DNA of 64,000 nucleotides from Phoebastria nigripes. Lineage: Eukaryota > Chordata > Aves > Procellariiformes > Diomedeidae. Location: positions 654,222 to 718,221 of the forward strand of contig JAYKAV010002430.1 of the NCBI GenBank assembly GCA_035582835.1. Reading direction: 5' to 3'. Position 1 is the first letter of the stretch, and the number at the start of each line of letters is the position of its first letter. The notes below the pieces were generated by a model, which saw nothing but the letters and a program-made list of their open reading frames with translations, made no database searches and was not told the DNA's origin. The translations under genes were made by a program, and so were the position numbers. Below, piece by piece: positions 1 to 14,375 of the stretch.

Positions 1-599
1 TTTGCAGAGATGCGGCTTTCACTGCTCCACCTGCTATAGCTGGGAACAGTGAATAATTTCAACCATTTGCTTTCTTCATCCAGCTCAGAGAGATGAGATT
101 GCGCAGAGCACAGGAGCAGCCACACCCCTACCCTTTAAAACAGCGTATGTTTCTGTCAGAGTTTTAATGTGTTGAAAGTAAATAAATGCCCAAAGGTAAG
201 TACCTGATTTACACACTGAGCAAAGAAAGCGGTCCCATCAATACTATGGGGATTTTGCTTCTTAGTTGGTGTCTTCCAGCAATTTCTACGATGAGTCAGG
301 CAGAAAAATAAAGATCCTGTTAATCACAAAAGTTGACATGGTAAGTCCGAGATAGCCAAGAGGATCTCCAAAACCAGCTACTCAACAGCTGTAGTCTGAG
401 GGAAACAGCAAAGAGGTGGGAAATAGATCTTCTGGTGGGACCTACTTTCCCTTGGTGATAAATGGATGACACTTGCTAGGATAGCACAGAGCTATCTCTT
501 ACTTTTTCCACACCCAAGCTGCCCAGCTGGCAGCAAAAGAGCACAGAAGTAGGGAAGGACTCAACAGGTACTGAGCCCCAGCTGTAAGTCTCCTGTTCA

Positions 600-2038
600 C
601 ATTTATTAGGATGGTTTCAGCTTGACCAACCAAACACAAGCACACAGCTGCATAAAGAATGCCCTCAACAAACATAACTTTTTATTTCTGTAGAAAACAA
701 GATACTTTTCAGGAAGGACCAGCTTATGAAACAGCAGTTTGCATGTTAATATACATAAATACACAGGGTTACAATTTAGTGGGAAATACATTAAAAAAAA
801 AAGCTTTCAAGTACACAAAATAAATGTAGTAAAATTGGACTATGCCTTCCGTATACCTGCCTCAGAGAGAAACGTTTCTCAAATGGAATGAACTTCCACC
901 TATGATCTACCAACAGATCTCTCCACCNGACACAAGCTGCAGGAGGGCGTGAGGACGGGCAGGGCCAGAGGGTTAATATCCAGTGTTTGAGATTAAGAGC
1001 AGACTTACCCATGACAGTTCAGTCCCCATACTCTCAACTATCAGGTTGTGTGTAGTGTGACAATTACCCAGCCAGCACGTTAAGAGAGCTGCAAGAGGTA
1101 GGAAATACCTCCTTACCTCCATCTTCAGGTCCCCGGAAGGTTAATGCTGTACAACTTCATTACCCACGACACCGTGGAAATCCTGTGACCCTGGGAGGCA
1201 TTTATTAACAGTCACAGAAATGAGAACGTGGCCCTGTAGTCACGGCACCGGTGCTGCCAGGCAGTAAACACAACCGATGGACACAGAGCTTATGGAAAAA
1301 AGCTGCTGGATGCAGGCAGCCTCTTGAGTAGAAGGAATAATGTCTACAGATATGGAAGAATAGCACAAATCATCACAGACTTCCTGAAGATTTTCCTGCC
1401 AAGACACCGTCAACAGAGAATTCATAGNATCATTTAAATAAAATACCAGTTCAAATGAATTTGAAAAACATCTGCCACGTGCAGGAAGCCAAAAGGCTGA
1501 TCCTTATGTTACAAACTTTAATCTGTTCCTTCTACTTTTTGTCCTATAGGAGTTTAGAGACCTGTTACATCACTAAACTCTTTCATAAAATTTTACAAAC
1601 NGAGGAGTAAAACTTAGTCTCCAAGAGAGAAGGAAAAGGCATCTGAACAACAGATACTCCCTGATCTCGCTCTACATGCTCTCATGTTAAAATTGTTAAA
1701 ATAAGCAACCTGTGCAACAGGGGTTGTGTCCCATTTCCAAGCCATGCGATGGCAGAGATCCCATGCTTCACTTCAGCTACTGCAAGTGCAAAGGGCAATT
1801 CAAGTTTTCCTACCAGTCTCCAAGACAAGAATTAAACATTTGCAAAAACGGAAACATTTAAAACTCTTTCAACAAGTTAAATGAGAACAGTTTCTATCAG
1901 AACATGATGTATTTTACACGTTTAAAAAACCAAGGAACTCAGGTTATTAAATAAGAATCTACATATCTTAAAAACGGAGAGGTTTTTTTACATTACAGCC
2001 AGAAGTGTTAATTGTCCTATCTTCCAAAGCAGGAATGT
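600..2038 (-). other. GFOD2: GFOD2 3' UTR and candidate poly(A) signals
   Basis: Sequence after the GFOD2 stop codon. Minus-strand AATAAA motifs lie at 681-686 and 602-607, with another near 1200, so the 3' UTR is probably 0.8-1.45 kb. The choice of end is inference. No other gene is visible here or in bases 1-600. Confidence 0.45.
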
Positions 2039-5000
2039 TCATAAGTTATTTCTTTGAAGTGCCTCGCAGAGGTTTTGATTGGCATCTGGTTCCTCGGTCA
2101 TCACCTCCACAGCCTCCCACTCCCCTGACCTGCTGGATTTCTTGATGGCCTCTACTACACTCTGCATGTACAGACCATCTTCAAAAGAGGCTGCCATAGA
2201 GACAGGTTTATGATCCCATGTCCGACGGTCTTCCTGGTCTTGGAAAGACTGTCGCAGTGCTTGCACCATGTACACCATGCCTTTTAGGTAAAGCAGCGGG
2301 ATGTCTTTAAACCCCTTATCCAAAAGGCCCTTGTTGACAGTCAGAGAGTCCGTAAACAGTAGTTCTTCTTGGAGCGCAGTGTTTTTCTGCCCATACAAGT
2401 CCGTCCCGCGAGCTATGAGGCGACCGGTAGACCCAACAATCATGACTTCATGAATGAATGATCCAGGCATGTTGAAGTTGAGAGTCACAGTGCAACAGAC
2501 ACCGTCACTCATTAGCATCTGGAAAAAGCAGAAGTCATCGCTAGTGACGTGGCGGATCCCGCTTATAGCTGTGTTCTGCTTCACGAAAGTCTTGAGCAAA
2601 CCGTGGACCTTCTCTGCTCTTCTGCTGATGAGGTGAGTTAGGAGGTCGATAATGTAGGTTCCCATTGTATGCAGACCACCTCCTCCCATCAGCTCATCAC
2701 AGATCCAGTTGTACTTGTGGCTGAGCAGGCTTCCCCCATAAACTCGTACGTCGCAGATCATCACGTTGCCCACGTAGTGTTCTTCTATCAACTGCTTCAT
2801 CTTCACAAAGGCGGGCAAGAAACGGAGAACATTGCCAACGATGCTCATCAGCTTGGGGTAATACCTGGCAGCTGTGACCATCCTGAAGGCATCCACAGAG
2901 GTAGCAGCTTTCTCACAGATCACATTCTTCCCTATTCCTGCAGCACAAATGAAAAAAAAGAAAATAATATAGCACACACGAGCAAAACATGCTCAGATGC
3001 CACAAAAGTTGTCAAGAAACGGTGTTTTTAACAGTCAGGCTTTCCTGCTACAATTTCAAAGGCAAAGGTCTGGGAACTAAAATAGGAATGCCAAGTGCAG
3101 CAAGACTCAAAGCTGCTTCCAAGATGCTCCGGTTGCAGAACTGACAAACTCACACAGAGAGAGGCTCCAAATAAAGAGAGGATTTTCACGTCATGAAAGA
3201 TAAATGGCCAAATGGCATCACATGGCATCANAAGACACAATTTGCGTGTTGTGGCTATAAAATTATTTGAATGCCTGTACAGCCAGAGGAAAAAAAACGT
3301 CATGTACCCTGAAGGGAAGAGGTGAATGAAGGGGAGATTTGATTTTCACTTTGTATTTCACCATCACTATGAACCTATTATTTTAAATAGATTAATAGAA
3401 ATGGGACATACAAGATACTTGGCCTGTGTACAGAATACAAGAATTAGAAATAATGTTTTGGTAGGTGGATTGTTTTAAAAGCATCGCTAATTGGAAAACA
3501 AAACAGTTCGGTCTGCATATACAGCCTACTCGTACAATTAGACTGCAAAGGTGACTGTGTGAGTTACACAGCTGAGAGCTGCACTCGCAAGCTGACCCAC
3601 TGCGTTTTTATTCCTACTCATGCACTTTATCTTGTGCTCAGCTTGAATCAATGTGGGCAGTCAATAATTCATTTTTTCAAAACTTTAAAGCAGAAATAAA
3701 GTAATACAAAAGAGCATCCCAGTGCAAGCTTCAACCAAATTCCTACATTTGGTGCTCTGCTGGTATTCCCTCTTCCTCCCCCATCTTCACCCTTTTCTCA
3801 GGACATGGCTTTACTTTTCCATATACATCTGTTCTAATAAAATACTTATCTAAACATTTTTCAATGTAACAACCAGAGGTATACCTAGAAGTCTCCAGAC
3901 ATTAACTGGTGATGTCAGACCTGAAGGTCAGTCACGTCATACCACAGTTTCTGTCCAAGAACTGCAGGAATCGCCGCACACGGCAGTAGGCACCTCTCTG
4001 AAAGCTTCTCCTTACCCAGGAGCAGACTGCGCTCCCTGCTCAGAACAGCTTTTAATTGACTCGCCAGTGAGAAGATACCAGCACAAGCGCTTCAGTCGGT
4101 CTCTTGCACGCGAGGGGAAGCCAGATCCCACGCTGCAGCTCCTGCTCNCGGCACTCCACCTCCTGGCTGCACTGAGCAAGCCTTTCGGGAACCGTCCAGG
4201 GGCCAGTGAGCTCCCGGGACACACCACCGTGCCCAACTCAGCCAGGGGACAACTACAGCTAAAGAAAACTCTGAACCTATATTTCTAATAGACACAAGCA
4301 AAATCCAGTCAGAAAACGACAAGACTACAAGTCTTAGTAGTCTCTTCCAAAGAAATCCCCTAAATAGATGTGAGTCAACAGAAGCTTTAATGAACAAAGG
4401 GTAAGGTCAAACTCCCTGGAGACACGCTGGCTGCCCACTGGTAACCCCCTATTTCAGGGACCATTTCCACCTCTCCCGCCCCCAATCCTGCTGCTGAGAT
4501 GAGGCANAACGCTCTGTTCGATATTCTGCAGGGCTAAGTGAAGCATCTCAAGAGCGCCTGGTTTGCCTACCTTCTTGTTTAAATGGCACTTACCTCAAGC
4601 CAGGTTACCGTAAAATACAAGCAAAAAGAAAAAGTAAAAGAATCTTCACAGCATCCTAAGCAGACTGCAGTTCTCAAAGTTTGCACAAAATAAAAGCGAC
4701 TCTCGATCCACATGCACATGGGGTACATCTCTGCAGTCAGCGCTCCGCTGGTGCCGCTCTCCTCCTTGCACAACCCCACCACCCTCCACCATGTATTTGG
4801 TGGTACAGGAGCCGGCTCAGGGTACAAACCCAACATGGAAATATTCACTCATCTTGGCTCTTTTTCTGGCAGGTTATTGCCCTGAGTTGGCTCTCCAAGG
4901 AGCCTGACAGTGTCCACACAAAAGGGGCTGGGTCCCTGCAGAGGGGGACCAAAAGCAGAGAGAGCTGAGCTAAAGGAGACCACCCCTGCCGCCCGGGGAC

Positions 5001-8000
5001 AGCCGTTTCATGCCAGGTGGTTGGTTTATCACCCCACGCTGCCCTTGTCCTGCCACCTACCCACCCACCCTCGTCCTTGCGTCAGTGCTGAGCTCAGCTG
5101 AGCCCCTCGAGGAGCTAAAATTGACTGATGCCTTTTTTTGGGATGGCAGTCAGCGCAGCATACTCGACACAGCCCACCGAGCGCTGCCGGAGCGCCAGGA
5201 CAGAGACCTGGGTACACCATAACATCTCTGGGATAATCCTGCGGTTGCCCTCAGTGGGACATGCCCCCAGCTGTCCCCAACCTCACAGAGATAGCCTCAC
5301 AGCAAGGACAAGGGGCCAAGTCAGAGATGGCTACGAGGTCCCTTACCAACGTAATGGCCATGCCTTCTGTCCTCCGAGGTAGAGCAACTTACAACCCTCG
5401 TCTTGTTACTATTCTTTTGATAACGAATAACCTGAACTTTTTACCATACTGTTTTCTTAAATCACTGCTGCAAAATTTTCTGTTGAGGTCCTCACCCGCT
5501 AGAAGACACGAGAGCCACCACGCGGCTCTGGTGCTCCTCAGAGCCCTCTGTGAGCCAGTTCAGCTCACCAACCGAGCCCAGTTTAGAAAAGGAAGCTTCC
5601 TCTTTCCAATTGGGCAGGTTAAATCAGCTCACAGGTGGGTTTAAGCCCACAGAAGGGGTTGCATGCCTGGGAGGAAGGAGATAGGGCTGTGGAGATGGGT
5701 TTCCCCACCTCACAGGCAGCGAGCAAGGACAGCAACAGCTCCGCTGCCTTCGATGAAGCTCATCACAGGCTGTCCTAACAACATGCCTCAGGATCTTCTC
5801 TGTGCATACCTCNGAGCAAACCCTGTCTGCAGGGAGCACATCAGTTTCTGCAGACCATCGCTCCACTGAAGTCCTCCTAGGACGCTAGAGAAAGAGTCAA
5901 TCTTTCTCCCTAGAACTTATTTCATTTTGTCCTTATCCAGGAAACAGGCTCCCCCCTGCCTCATGACAGCCAGTGCTGCTTCACGTCCTGGAAGATGGAC
6001 GTTTCTCTGCCAGCCCACCCCGCAGTTACCACCTCCAAGCCCCCATGGGCTCTGTACGCTGCAATGATGGCTCCTTGGGAAGTGCATCTTGCTCTCAGTG
6101 CTGCGTTCGTTATTGCTGAATGTGAAACGACATACCTAATGCAACCAGCTAACCAGTGTGAAGGTATGTAGCTCTCTACCCGCTCTTACACTGCTTGTGA
6201 CTGTAATTAACCCTGAATGGCTTCAGGCTTCAATGCAGTGCTGAGCGCTGCCCTGGAGAGGGTATAAGGAGAGGCCGTACAGCCCTGCGTGCAGAGCGGA
6301 CGCGCAGGCTGACTTACACACCCCTGGCCAAAGCACCCGACAAGCCATCAGACCTGACCCTGAACAAATTGCTACTCTGCTCCCAGCGCACAAGAAACCA
6401 CCTCTCCACAAGTGCATTTCCAGGCAGGTGCACCCTTCGCAACAGTCATTACTAGCTCTGCACACAGGAGAAACTATTCTTATTTATGGCTTTTTAACTG
6501 GTTGTTGTAGTAAGAGGGAGGAAAAGAGAATAAAAGGTCACCATTGCCAGGATTCCTTAAACCATCTACTCCCGTGTTCAGGGGCAAAAGCACCTGCTAG
6601 ATTCCAAGAATTTTCAAACCAATTCCTGATTTAGTAAATAAACTAAACGTTTAAAAAGAGGTCTCTCAACTCTCATTAATGTAATATAGCCAAATCATGG
6701 CTTCACTCAATGAAATACCAAATTTAAAGTGTGTTCACGTCCTATGGCAGCAATCAAAAAACAACAGGCGAGCTGAGACTTATTGGACAGCAGAATAAAC
6801 TAGACTATTTTCTCCTAAAGGAATCTTACGTCTCTAGTCAGATCCACACTGTCCATCAGCAACGAGGCCTCAGCTTCTCCTGCAGCTGCTTAGCCATGCC
6901 ACATCCAGAACTTGCCATACATGAAGTATTTTACAGTCCTGGTTAATAAAATGCAAGCACAGAAAACTCACCGCTTTCTCGTGCTACCTGGTGGATGCTA
7001 CCCGGTGGATGCTACCCAGAGCCGTCACAGGAGCTGGGGACGGAAACAGGTCCCAGCAATTGCCAGGACCCCCCAGCCCACTCCTTCCTCCTGGTAGGGA
7101 GGGTGCCAGTATGGGCANGAGGAAGGGGAAGGGACCCTGCAGCCTGGTGGGGCCTTGGGAGGGGAGCATTCATGACAAGATGGGAGAAGTGCAGCTCAAA
7201 CCTTAAAGAGTCGGCTCCCTCCTCAATCAACATGCACGTGAGCCGGGGTCTCCTCTCTGCCTCAGGCCGGGTGCGTACCAGCAGGCCATGAGAAGGACGC
7301 TGAGACCACACCTTGCCCACCACCGCTCCATCGAGGAGGTCCTTCATGTCCCGGGGGGGCCCGCTGACTAACCTGGAATAGGAGGTAGCCCACCAGGGCT
7401 CCTGACAGCAAGTGGTCCTGCCGTCCTGCATCCGGGTGGGACAAGCAGGGGCACCCGCGCACAGAGGTGTCCCTGCAGCGCAGTCAGGAGGGCACCAGCC
7501 GCGTGCCACGCAGCCTGCCCAGGCAGTGCGAGGAGAGGGCTGGGCTGGGACAGCCTTCTCGCCATGGTAGCTGCCACTGGCTAGCATGGCAGCTACCTGG
7601 CTATCATAGCCACAGCTGCCCATCCAACACTTTCCATAAACAGCTAAAGTCCCCAGCCTTGCCCCTCTCTGCACAAGTTATAATGTTGACTCACACTACT
7701 AAATCTATTTATCCCACATAAATATGTCCATTGAACTGAAGCCCCAGTTCTTTACTCCCCTGAATAACGTCAGATACCTGAGGCTGCACCTAGAAAGATG
7801 CACAACTGGCTGCTGTCGAAGCACACCAGACCATTGCTTTGTCCACCATAAGAAGTTGGGAGTGTCTGAGGAGTCTTCCCAAATAACCGGCTGTTTCAGA
7901 CATACTTGCTTTGGGAGCCTCCCAATGAATGAACGCTCATTCCAAAACACACTCTTTCATTTCATTTCTTGTTTGCTATGGTTTGAAAAGACCTCCATGC

Positions 8001-11000
8001 TACTTGTTATAGAGATGGGAAGCACAATATGCAAAGAGCACTCATAGTATGCTTGTTCATCCTGTTTCAAGAACAGGAAATTTGGACTTGTCACAACACA
8101 AAGCAGTGATAGAGCCCTTTCTGACTCTTTCCTTCACAATTAACATATACGTGCTATAATTTGTAGGGACTCCACAAAATCAGGGGGTCAAACAATCTAT
8201 GTTGCAAAGATGTCTTAAACGACGTAGTCAACCAGTATAAACCAAGAGAGACAAGTAAAAGGTTCCTCTGTACCCACTCCACAAACCATCCGTTTGACGG
8301 CTGGCTCAGTACGTGCAGCAGCATTATCTTTAGCATCCTGAAGAAATTTTACTCTGCGGACTTCTCACGTTCTGCCTCCCTGAACTTCGCCTCACGCACA
8401 AACATCCCGTGTTTTACATTCCACTCCAGCCAGTAACTCCGCTCTGTGCTCACCTAATGCAAAGATGGATGCATTTTAACTGTGGACATGAACCACAACA
8501 CAGACATTTTGTGAAATTAATGTAGTTCCTCTGAGATCAAAAGAAGCACAAATTTTAGGATAGCTTCTTGCTTTGCCTGTTGTGGAGATAAACCATAAGA
8601 TTACACTGATCTTAATTTGAATTATCCTCTGGGCTTTGATCTGTTCTGCCTGGTTCATGAACTCAATCCAGTGTTACTGCTTTGTCCCCCTCATGCCAAA
8701 GTTGTACCTAGGCTTGTTTATGGATGTCTGTCAGTAAGAAACTTACGCAAGCAAATTGCACCACCTGGAAAAACTGTGTCTCTCCTCTCTGCCAGAAATA
8801 AAAATGTAAACACATTTAAAAAAAAAAAAAGTAAGTATGAAAAAGTATACAAATAAGTAATAAAAGTGTAAGCACTTTAAAAACAAACAAACAAACCCCA
8901 ACAAAACAAAACACACAAGACCATTAGCACTGCACCACATCTGATCTTTCCTAAAACCCAGTCTCTTGGCTAGTAAACACCAATCTATTATATACAATTC
9001 ACAGCCAATAATTCTCCGATTACAAACATCACTGTATCAATCTGAACTTTCAGAGAAAACATACTTGCCATCTTTGGCCCTACCCTGATTTTGTGTTCCT
9101 TCAGAATGCTCAATCATAGCAAGCCATCTAACGCTGGCTTAAAATATGTCACGACATACTTGGTAGCGGATCTATAAATACCATTGTGACGAACCTAGAA
9201 AGCTGAAGGACAAGGTCAGCATCGTATTGGGTCTGAGATGCCTGCATCAGTTTGCAGATCAGAACGTTTCAAGACAGACAGAATGAAGAATAAACCACCC
9301 TTTACTACTTCATCCATTGATTTCCCTAGCTTTTTCAGCTTTCCACTTCTCTATACTTGCAGTCAAGCACACGTATCACCTCTGTACTTCTGCACCAGCT
9401 TTATCCCCCTTTCCTCCTCTGGATAATGCCATCTTACAGGTTCCTAGCCTTTGAAGAAAGAATCTCAATTCCTTTTAGTTAATAATTCACTACAGAAGGT
9501 TCAATCCTCTCCTTTTAGCCCACTTGACCATCAAAAGCCATGAGAACTAGTGAAACACTACCTAACAAGTGTTTAAAAGAACTTTTAGCATATTTAAAGA
9601 GATAAATTCTAAGTTACAGTTCAAATATTCAAAAATCAGAATACCTTAAATTCAAAGGACAGTAGTCTAACAAGGTAAACAAACAAATCTAACAATGNNN
9701 NNNNNNNNNNNNNNNGGGGGGGAAAAAAAAAAAAAAAAAAGCCTGAAATCTTTCTCTGCATATCTAAGCAGCATTGCAAATGTTTGTGCGGGGAGTTGTT
9801 TACTTCCAAAACAAATTACTGTAGAGCAAAGAGGCAAAGAACAACAAACCACCCTGGCTCACATGGTTTGAGATATTACCCATCCTAAAATTAACTCATG
9901 TGGATCTCCTGTAAACACAGTAAAAATATCACACTTGTTATTTACAGAATTACATGCAAACTCACACCCACGCCGTACTACATGAGAGGACATTAACACT
10001 ACAAAGTCACAGGCTGGAGAATTAAGAACTGTCAGGATGCCCGGGCATTTGGCTCCCACCTCCCTGCCCAACCAGTTCGGGGTGTCATCCCTCCTCTCAC
10101 AGACACCTTCACCCAGCCCATCTTGCTGGATTCCTCCTGCTGTCCCCAACATCTCCTGCTCCCCCAGCATCTGCCCTCCTGTGTCAGGTGGAAGGATTCC
10201 TCCAGCAAGTCTGCGCCTTGCAGACCATACCAGCCTGCTATGGACACGGGCATCCAAAGGGAGCTCCAGGTGGTGGCCAGGGTCACAGCGTGCTGGCTGA
10301 AAGCAGCATCTGCAGAGAATTTAGGTCCTAACTCACAAGATTCTACTGAGTGCATGCAAATATTTTTTCAAAGGCTTTTAAACTTTCAAGTTTGGTTTTA
10401 TTTGTGGGGAAACCAGAAAGCAGAGCTGAACAACCCCCCCACCCCAGGCAAATCTCGGTTTCCTATTGCAGAACGTGGGAAGATTTGAAATGAATTAAGC
10501 AATTCAAGTCAGGGTTTTGGTTTGTTTTTTTTTCAATGGGCATTAAAACATTTTTCCCCCTCATCATCATCTCTGAAACAGCTCATTTTTATTAAAACCA
10601 CCCCACCATAAGTTCAGTCTGAAGAAGACATGGGATATTTTAGCCCAATTGGTTCAAGATTTGCAAAGCCCTAAGCAATTATAAATAGTATTTTTCAAAA
10701 AATTCTAGGTAACCTTTCTCGCAGGTGGCACTACCAATTCCACACAAAACCTCTAGCACTGCATTTGCACATTGGTGCAGCCGGAATCGTGCTGGGATAA
10801 CAGCTTCAAATTTCAATCCGCCAACAAGCTATGGATTTTGGTCCAACTCCAAAGATAAAAAGGTACCTAGAGCCTTCACAGCAATTTGCCGAGTTAATGG
10901 TGGAGGGATATTGATGCAAACCAGATCTACGTCCTGGTGCAGCAAGACATCGTCAGTCCGACTCGTGTAGAAGGAAATGTTCATTTCCTCTGCCAGCTGT

Positions 11001-11125
11001 TTGGCTTCCTCTTCGGTCTTCCCCCAAAGCGCTTCAATGGAGAAACCTTCTGCTCTCAGCAAGGGTACCAGTACCCGGGCGGTGCTGCCAGTTCCAAACA
11101 CACCCACTCCAGGAAGCATTTTCAT
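2039..11125 (-). CDS. GFOD2: Glucose-fructose oxidoreductase domain-containing protein 2
   Basis: Two coding exons on the minus strand: 11125-10867 and 2937-2039, joined at a GT-AG intron of 7.9 kb. They give 385 codons, the length I know for vertebrate GFOD2. The N-terminus reads [20 protein letters not shown], a Rossmann nucleotide-binding glycine motif of the Gfo/Idh/MocA family. The second exon opens with [17 protein letters not shown], followed by the family's C-terminal domain with [18 protein letters not shown], and ends in [12 protein letters not shown]1 is the close paralogue; the overall wording and the chromosome 16-type neighbours point to GFOD2. Family members resemble NAD(P)-dependent oxidoreductases. 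GFOD2 has been linked to extracellular matrix, but no substrate is established. No N falls in the coding exons. A minus-strand acceptor at about 11211 suggests the coding exon carries roughly 85 bp of 5' UTR. Confidence 0.95.
2938..10866 (-). other. GFOD2: GFOD2 last intron
   Basis: A 7.9-kb intron between the two coding exons. The donor reads CTAG/GTACCT and the acceptor GCTGCAG/GAATAGG on the minus strand. It contains A/C-rich low-complexity stretches (for example 8880-8915), a 14-bp sequence repeated in tandem at about 6988-7017, and an assembly gap of 18 Ns at 9698-9715. I see no coding exon, RNA gene or clear full mobile element in it. Confidence 0.7.
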
Positions 11126-11589
11126 TCTGCATTCATTCGAACATCAGGGTCTACGCATAGGCCTTCGATAAAATGTTCAGCTCCTCAGCTTTCCGTTCCA
11201 TCCACAGTTCCTAAAACGTGAAAAGTTACAAGTCAGTATCAACAAAAGGCAGATTTTGACATCAAATGCATCTAGCCTGAGTGCTAGCTCCTATCCTTCA
11301 TACGGCATTCCAAATTTTCAAAGATCCTAATGAAAAAAACAAAACCCCAAAAACTTGCAATCTGTAGAGAAATAGTATTAAGGGACAAGTCAAACAATCC
11401 TATTGCAGAAGAATGGTAAGAAAGCAGCTTGACAAGTCATGAGCATCTCCTGAGCTTCAAAACTCAGGACGCATGTACAGAAACATGCACGAGCATGCTG
11501 GGACAAACCAGAGACGGCGAGGCACAAACTGGGAGTGACAGGAAGCGTCAAGGGGACAGGACATAGAATCTACTGCACCGGCAGTAAAA

Positions 11590-11760
11590 GCAGCGCTGCT
11601 GTAGTTGTGATGATGTAAGTCTCTAAATGAGATAAAGCTTTGTGAGATGAGGTAATATCTTTTATTAGACCGACTGAGATAGCTGGAAGTAATAGGCAAG
11701 CTTTTGGGCACATAGATCTTTCTTCCAAATTAAATACACAAACTGAAAACAACTACTTGG
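11590..11760 (+). repeat. Possible ancient interspersed repeat
   Basis: The stretch containing AGGTAATATCTTTTATTAGA, then an AAGCTTTTGGGC-like segment, resembles a widespread amniote interspersed repeat that I remember but cannot name with certainty. No terminal features are visible. The assignment rests on similarity by eye only. Confidence 0.3.
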
Positions 11761-11820
11761 AGCTTAACAACTTTATGGCAAATAGTTAAGCCACTCCAGA
11801 GAACATCTAGAAAATATGTC

Positions 11821-11960
11821 CTGTGGGGAAAGCCTGGATTCACCAAGCTTGTTTAGCCTGGGGAGGAGAAGGCTACAAGGAGACGTAATGTCAGCGTTTA
11901 AATACATAGAAAACTGCTTTCACAAAAGAGAAGGGCACCCCTCTATATCCACTGTGGATA
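11821..11960 (+). mobile_element. Degenerate CR1 LINE fragment
   Basis: The phrase TTTAGCCTGGGGAGGAGAAG followed by an AAGGAGACGTAATG-like segment matches the conserved 3' portion of CR1 reverse-transcriptase ORF2 (the [12 protein letters not shown] region). It is short and diverged, with no intact frame. Confidence 0.55.
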
Positions 11961-14375
11961 GTTAAAAGTTTTACTTAACTTGGGACCAGTTAAAAATACC
12001 TCCTTCTGCCCATGACATTTCACCTCCAGGAATGCAGGGTTTTGCACACAATTATTATATTCCCTACACACAAACATTTGGTAAAGTCACACTTCTTTTG
12101 TTCTTTTAAGTATTTCCTGGTAAATTAATCCCTTCAGATCCCTACTCGCCAGTTTGTCTTAGAACTGCTTCTGGCCACAACTGGCTGAACTGCCTTTAGT
12201 ATTCACTGGAGCGCTAACTTCAAGGAGAGATGTCAGAAGTCTCCTCAATCTGTGACACCGCAGCAACCTACGATCTGGCTTTTGTTCGGTGCCTTTTTGA
12301 ATTCTTATCTACTACACCCACTGTTGACCTTTTCTGAATGATTTTTTTTTTTGGAAAGAAAAAGTTTTCTTAATTTTATAAACATGACAAATTCAGTTTT
12401 CTTTAGAAGCTTATTATGAAAAAGCAAAGACCATGTTGCAAAGAGAACTGGTACCAACAGCAGATCAACACCTTTGGAAAAAATCCCCACAAGCAACAAG
12501 AATCACGATCTGTTTTGGAAAGAGTCACGCATCTCCCCATCCTAAAATACTCATGCTAAGTTACAATGTGTGAAAGCAAATCCTGACATAGCACCGGGAA
12601 GTATCAGCATGCAAGTCAAACTACCCACAGCGCAAACGCTTTGTATGCTATCGGCATTTTGTTAGCCTCGGGGGGTGCCTACGCTGACCAGCATAACCAA
12701 ACTGCAACCCCAACTGAATTTCTAGGTATTTTTGTGGTATAGACACTAAACTAGAAAACAGAAACAGCAGCACTTGTGAATATTTATTTTGCAAAACACA
12801 AACAAATATTTACAGATGCGATAAAACACCTTTTGAAATGTCTACTGAGTTAATTCAGTATATTTTTTGCTTGTTCTGTGTGATGTTAGGTTTGCAGTGA
12901 TACAGTCATGGTCTGTCTTTATAAACAAGAACAAAGTTAATTTGAATTTTAATTAACTCCTTTTTACCCGACATTTAGCAGAACACTCAAATAAGGATGG
13001 TATCAAAAGGATCTTGAAAATCTTTACTGTGTAAAAGGGTAGTTTACTAGCAGGAAGGACGGCTTGTATTCAGGCTTGTTTTCTATAAACGACACAAACA
13101 AAAATAAAGTCTTGCAGCTGGATGGACAGTAAGTATAACTGCTGAAGTCCCCACACATAGATATTTGGCAGCTTACAGGCTGGAAGTAGAAAAACTGCTT
13201 GCAGTAAAAAGAGCATCATCTTCTTTTGAAGAGACACAAACTAAGCAAGGCGGAATAGAGGCAAGGTGAGCGTGTGCCTGCTTGCACCAGATTGCACAGA
13301 CATGCTCAACAATGTCAAAATTACACAACATGACAAAAGTTTAGAAAAGGTTGAATTCTTTGAAAATGCCATTAAGAGCACACTGTAGCATGTAACATGT
13401 GCAACAGGAGACTCCTGCTATTCAGATAAGCAGATATCTGTAACGCTTGCTCATTTTAAGTTTTACTTTTTTCTGTTTCCCATCCGACTGCCTCTTAAAA
13501 ATTTCAGTCAGGTGGAATTCATTTTAAACTCACTTATTCCCAAAATGTAACATGCTGCTGCGTCGGTGTCACTAGTGGCTATCGGCACAAACCCACAAAA
13601 GCTAGTGATCTACTACCGTGGAGACCAACTCCTGATGGTACAAGAACTTCAGGACACCAGCTCACCAGTAGTACCACAACAAATCAATTGGCCAACCTAA
13701 CCTCAGCAATGACTTCTAGCGAGGCAGCCACGCTCTCAGGGTACGAAGACACGGCTTGCCCAGTTACAGGGCCCAGCAGGGCTTGAGACCCCCCAAATAC
13801 CACAGCCAGCGGGCTCTGCAGAGAGAAGTGGCACTGACCAGAGGGCGTGATCCTCTTCCCTCACCTGAAAGCCACCCGCAGCCTCTTATCCCCTCACCAA
13901 CTGGGAAGTCCTGGTTTGTCAGGACAGTCACAGTGGGATGGATGTGGATGCTGAAGGGCAGCGAAAACACAGTCCTTGCACAGGGCAAGTCACAGAGCGT
14001 ACGTGGCACAGGCAGAACTAGAGTAAATGCTGAAAGAGCCATAACGGGAGGTTCAGCAAAAGCTTTTGAAAAGGGGTACATATTGGGACCCCACCACCCC
14101 ACACACACACCTTGCAGACACACTCACACGCTGGTAGATGAGACATTCCAGCCTAGGCCACCCTGGGGAAGCAATCTAAAAACCCACCATATCAAAATGA
14201 GGTCACAGCTGAGGAGAGAGGCAGCTGTAATTAACAGTCTACTAAGATTGAACAGAGACCCCAAAAGAACAGGGCTGTGCCACTGCGAAAGTCCCCAGAG
14301 CACCTTTCTCTGGAGCTCTACATGCCATTTCTAATGTTTCTCCTCTAAGGGGGGAAAAAAAAAGCAGAACTGGAA

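Noticed and set aside
2039..11125. Assignment to GFOD1
   Set aside because: GFOD1 is a close paralogue, but the wording of the N-terminus, the EALQRNNL end and the chromosome-16-type neighbours fit GFOD2 better.
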